Positions 60,153 through 64,000 of a stretch of DNA of 64,000 nucleotides are shown here, piece after piece (position 1 is the stretch's first letter; each line of letters begins with the position of its first letter). Origin of the DNA: Chlorocebus sabaeus (Eukaryota > Chordata > Mammalia > Primates > Cercopithecidae); contig NW_027327635.1 in NCBI RefSeq assembly GCF_047675955.1, forward strand, positions 1-64,000. Direction: 5' to 3'. The notes beneath the pieces were generated by a model. It was not told the origin of the DNA. It saw only the letters and a program-made list of their open reading frames with translations, and did no database searches. A program made the position numbers and the translations under genes.

Positions 60153-63100
60153 TCAAAACCGGTTTGAGCCTTTCTGGTCCGGTTTGAGTCTGCTTTGAGC
60201 CTTTAAAACCTGGTTTGAGCCATTCTGGTCCGGTTTGATCAGGTTTGAGCCTGTCTGGTCTGGTTTGAACCGTTCTGGTCCAGTTTGAGTCCGGTTTGAG
60301 CCGGTCAACACCGGTTTGAGCCGGTCTGATCCAGTTTGAGTCCAGTTTGAGCCGGTTAACACCGGTTTGAGCCGGTCTGCTCCAGTTTGAGTCCGATTTG
60401 AGCCGGTCAATACCGGTTTGAGCCGGTCTGGTCCCGTTTGAGCCGGTCGAAGAGCCAGCCTGGTCCGGTTTGATTCAGTTTGAACTGGTCTGGTCCGGTT
60501 TTAGTCAGTCTAACCCGGTTTGAGCCGTTCTGGTCCGATTTGAGCCCTGTTTGAGCCAGTCTAGTCCTGTTTAAGCCAGTCTGGTCGGGTTTGAGCCGGT
60601 CAACCATGGTTTGAGCCTGTCTGGTCCGGTATGATCCGATTGAGCTGGTCTTGCCTGATTTGAGCCGGTATGGTCTGGTTTGAGCCGGTCAACACCGGTT
60701 TGAGCCGGTCTGATCGCTTTGAGTCCGGTTTGAGCAGGTTAACACCGGTTTGAGCCGCTCTCATCCTGTTTGAGTCCGATTTGAGCCGGTGAATACCAGT
60801 TTGAGCCGGTCGGGTCCGGTTTGATCCCGTTGAGCCTGTCTGCTCTGGTTTGAGCCGGACAAAACCCGTTTGAGCCGGTTGGTCCGGATTGATCCGGTTT
60901 GAGATGGTCTGCTCTGGTTGGAGCCGGTCAAACAGTTTTCAGCTGGTCTGGTCTGGTTTGAGACCGGTTTGAGCCGGTCTGGTCCAGTTTGAGACAGTTT
61001 GAGACGGTCTGGTCCGTTTTGATCCGACTTGAGCCGGTCTGGCCCGGTTTGAACCGGCGGGATCAGGTTTGAGCCGGTGAAACCCGGATTGAGCTGATGT
61101 GCTCCGGTTTGAGCCAGTAAAATCCTGTTCGAGCCGGTCTGGTCTGGTTTGAGCCGGATTGAGACGTTCTGGTCCAGTTGGAGCCGGCCCAAACCGGTTT
61201 GAGCAGGTATGGTGGAGTTTGAGCCCGGTTTGAGCCAGTATGCTCCTGGTCCGGTTTGAGCCGATCAAAACCGGTTTGAGCCGGTCTAGTACGGTTTGAG
61301 TCCGGTTTCAGCTGGTCTGTTCCGGTTTGAGTCCAGTTTGAGCCGGTCAAAACCGGTTTGAGTCGGTCTGGTCCAGTTTGTGCTGGTCAAAAACGGTTTG
61401 AATCTGGTTTGAGGCAGTCAAAATCGGTCTGAGGGAGTCTGTTTCGATTTGAGCCTGTCAAAACCTGTTTGAGCTGGTCTAAGGGCCGTTCTGGTCGGGT
61501 TTGATCAGGTTTGAGCCGGTCAAGCCCAGTTTGAGCTGGTCTTTTCCGGTTTGAGCCGGCCAAAACCGGATTCAGCAGTTCTAGCCGGTCTCGTGCAGAT
61601 TGATCCGTTTTGATCCGGTCTCGTCCGGTTTGAGTCCGGTTTGAGCCGGTAAAAACTGGTTAGAGCCGGTCTGGTCCGGTTTGATCTGGTTTCAGCCGGT
61701 CTGGTCTTGTTTGAGGTGGTCAAAAACGGTTTGAGCTGTTCTAAGGGCAGGTCTGGTACGGTTTGATCCGGTTTGAGCGTTTCTAGTCCGGTTTGAGCCG
61801 TTCAAACCCGGTTTGAGCCGGTTTTGTCCGGTTTGAGTCCTGTTTGAGTTGGTCAAAGCCGGTTTGAGCCAGTATGGTCCGCTTTGAGCCAGTCTGGTCG
61901 GTTTTGAGCCAGTCAAACCCAGTTTGAGCCGGTCTGGTCCAGTTTGAGTCCGGTCTGAGCCGGTCAAAGCAGGTTTCAGCCAGTCTGGTCCGGTTTGAGC
62001 CAGTCTGGCCGGGATTGAGCCGGTCAACACCGATTTGAGCCCGTCTGGTCCGGTTTGATACGGTTTGAGCCTGTCTGGTCCAGTTTGAGCCGGTCAAAAC
62101 CGGTTTGAGCCGGTCTGGTCTTGTTTGAGCCGGTCAAAACCGTTTTCAGCCAGTCTGGTCCGGTTTGAGTCCGGTTTGAGATGGTCTGGTCCGGTTTGAG
62201 CCGGTTTTAGCTCGCCTGGTCCGGTTTGAGTCCGGTTTGAGCCGGTCAAATCCGGTTTGAGACATTATGGTGCGTGTTGATCCGGTCAAAATTGGTTTGA
62301 TCCGGTTTAAGCCGGTCTGGATCGGTTTGAGCCGGTGAAAACCGGTTTGAGCTGGTCTTGTTCGGTTTAATCCGGTTTGAGCCGGTCTGGTCCGGTTTTA
62401 ACTTGTTGAGCCGGTCTGTTCTGGTTTGAGCCGGTCAAAACGTGTTTTAGCTAGTCTGGTCCGGTTTGAGTCCGGTTTGAGCCGGTCAACACTAGTTTGA
62501 GCCAATCTGGTCTGCTTTGAACCGGTCAACACCGGTTTGAGCCGGTCTGGTCCGGTTTGAGTCCGGTTTGAGCCGGTCAAAACCGGTTTGAGCTGGTCTA
62601 AGAACCGGTCTGGTCCAGTTTGATCCGGTTTGAGCGAGTCTGGTCCGGTTTGAGGTGGTCAAACCCGGTTGGAGCCGGTCTGGTCCTGTTTGAATTCAGT
62701 TTGAACTGGTCAAACCCGTTTTGAGCTGGTCTGGTCCTGTTTAAGCCAGTCTAGTCGGGTTTCAGATGGTCAACACTGGTTTTAGCCGGTGTGGTCCGGT
62801 TTGAGCCGGTCTGGTCCATATTGAGCCGATGAAAACCGGTTTGAGACGGTCTAAGAGCCGGTGTGGTCCGGTTTGATTCGGTTTAAGCAGGTCTGGACCG
62901 GTTTGAGATGGTCTGGTCAGGTTTGAGCCGGTCCAAACCGGTTTGAACCAGACTAGTGGTTTGATCCGGTTTGTGCCATTCTGGTCGTGTTTGAGCCGGT
63001 CAAAACCGGTTTGAGCCGATCTGGTCCGGTTTGAGTCTGATTTGAGCCGGTCAAAACCGGTTTGATGCTGTCTGGTACGGTTTGAGTCCGGTTTGAGCCG

Positions 63101-63706
63101 GACAAAACTGGTTCGACCTGGTCTGGTCCGGTCTTAGCCGGTTTGAGCCGATCTGGTCTGGTTTGAGACGGTGAAATCCGGTTTGAGCCGGTCTGGTCCA
63201 GTTTCAGCCAGTCGACACCGGTTTGAGCTGGTCTGGTGCGGTTTTAGCTGATCCGGTCGTGTTTGATCCGGTCAAAACCGGTTTGAGTCAGTCTGGTCCG
63301 GTTTCAGCCGGTCTGGTAGGGTTTGGGCCGGTCAAACTCGGTTTGAGCCGGTCTGGTCCGGTTTGAGTGCTGTTTGAGCCAGTCAAAACCGGTTATTGCT
63401 TGTCTGGTCTGATTTGAGGTGGTCAAAACCGGTTTGAGCCGGTCTGGTACGGATTAATATGGTTTAAGCAGGTCTGGTCCGGTTTGAAATGGTTTGAGCC
63501 GGTCTGGCCTGGTTTGAGCCTGTCAACACCGGTTTAAGCCGTTCTGTTCTGGTTTGATCCGGTTGAGCTGGTCTGGTCTGGTTTGAGCCGATCCTAACTG
63601 GTTTCAGCCTGTCTGCTCCAGTTTGAGCCGGTGAAAACCGGTTGAGCCGGTCTGGTCCGGATTGAGCTGGTGTAATCCTGTTTGAGCCGGTCTGGTCCGG
63701 TTTGAT
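60153..63706 (-). repeat. Decamer satellite, flavour II, minus orientation (after alpha block)
   Basis: The 10-bp satellite resumes with TCAAAACCGGTTTGAGCC in the same polarity as before the alpha block. Flavour II markers continue: GAGTCCGGTTTGAG, GGTCAACACCGG, and TCTAAGAGCC-like variants near 61477, 61739, 62597 and 62847. The array ends with GGTCTGGTCCGGTTTGATCC at 16-bp block 5. No gene is seen. Confidence 0.93.
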
Positions 63707-64000
63707 CCCCTGAGTGTGCACACCCCTGAGTGAGCACTCACCTGAGTGGGCACTCCGCTTTATGAGCGCCTCCCTGAGTGTGCACTCCCCTGAGTGTGCC
63801 GTGGTCTGAGGGAAGACTCCCCTGAGTGTGTACTCCCCTGAATGAGCACTCCCGTGAGTGTGCACTCCTCTGAGTTCGCACTCTCCTAAGTGAGGACATG
63901 GCTGAGTGTGAACTCCTCTGAGTGTGCACTCCCCTGAGTGAGCGCTCCCCTGAGTGTGAACTCCCCTGAGTGTGCACTCGCCTGAGTGAGGACTACTGAG
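63707..64000 (-). repeat. 16-bp satellite, block 5, minus orientation (cut by window end)
   Basis: Reverse-complement 16-bp units begin with CCCCTGAGTGTGCACACC, followed by CACTCCGCTTTATGAGCGCC. This is the same edge structure as block 4 and the mirror of the ends of blocks 1-3. The block continues beyond the window. Confidence 0.92.

Noticed and set aside
1..64000. Protein-coding genes, tRNA, rRNA, endogenous retrovirus or LINE sequence
   Set aside because: None was recognised. Apart from the alpha block, the TTAGGG run and the Alu fragment, all sequence belongs to the 10-bp or 16-bp satellites.

Overview
The window is satellite DNA from a primate, with no gene I can support. Three things point to a simian primate: an alpha-satellite block built from ~171-bp monomers (54206-60152), a fragment that matches the Alu 3' end with its A-tail (59000-59048), and a run of vertebrate-type TTAGGG telomere units (54176-54205). 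I cannot fix the species from sequence alone. A pericentromeric, subtelomeric or short-arm heterochromatic location fits best.

Two simple satellites cover about 58 of the 64 kb. The first is a CpG-rich 10-bp satellite of variants such as ACCGGCTCAA, ACCGGTTTTG, ACCGGATCAA and ACCAGACCAG. It has two flavours. Flavour I (1-18640 and 32601-38241) is marked by GGATGAGACC, CCGGCCCAG and GGGCCACAAA. Flavour II is marked by GACTCAAACCGG, CGGTGTTGACC and GGCTCTTAGACC. The second satellite has a 16-bp unit (GGGGAGTGCACACTCA) and occurs as five blocks: 19195-21221, 23313-25375 and 27253-29553 in plus orientation, then 43121-45051 and 63707-64000 in minus orientation. I do not recognise either satellite as a named family.

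Layout: decamer I; a short decamer II lead-in; three plus-strand 16-bp blocks alternating with decamer II (a composite unit of ~4.15 kb); decamer I again; a polarity flip near 38242; minus-strand decamer II containing a 16-bp block and a ~126-bp micro-inversion; the TTAGGG run; ~6 kb of alpha satellite with a clear three-monomer (~514 bp) higher-order unit; minus-strand decamer II; and the start of a fifth 16-bp block.

The most notable observation is that the TTAGGG run plus the alpha block (54174-60152) sits in the decamer array like a clean insertion. Joining the flanks restores an uninterrupted decamer phase. The many long open frames are arithmetic consequences of repeat units whose length is not a multiple of three, and they are not annotated as genes.
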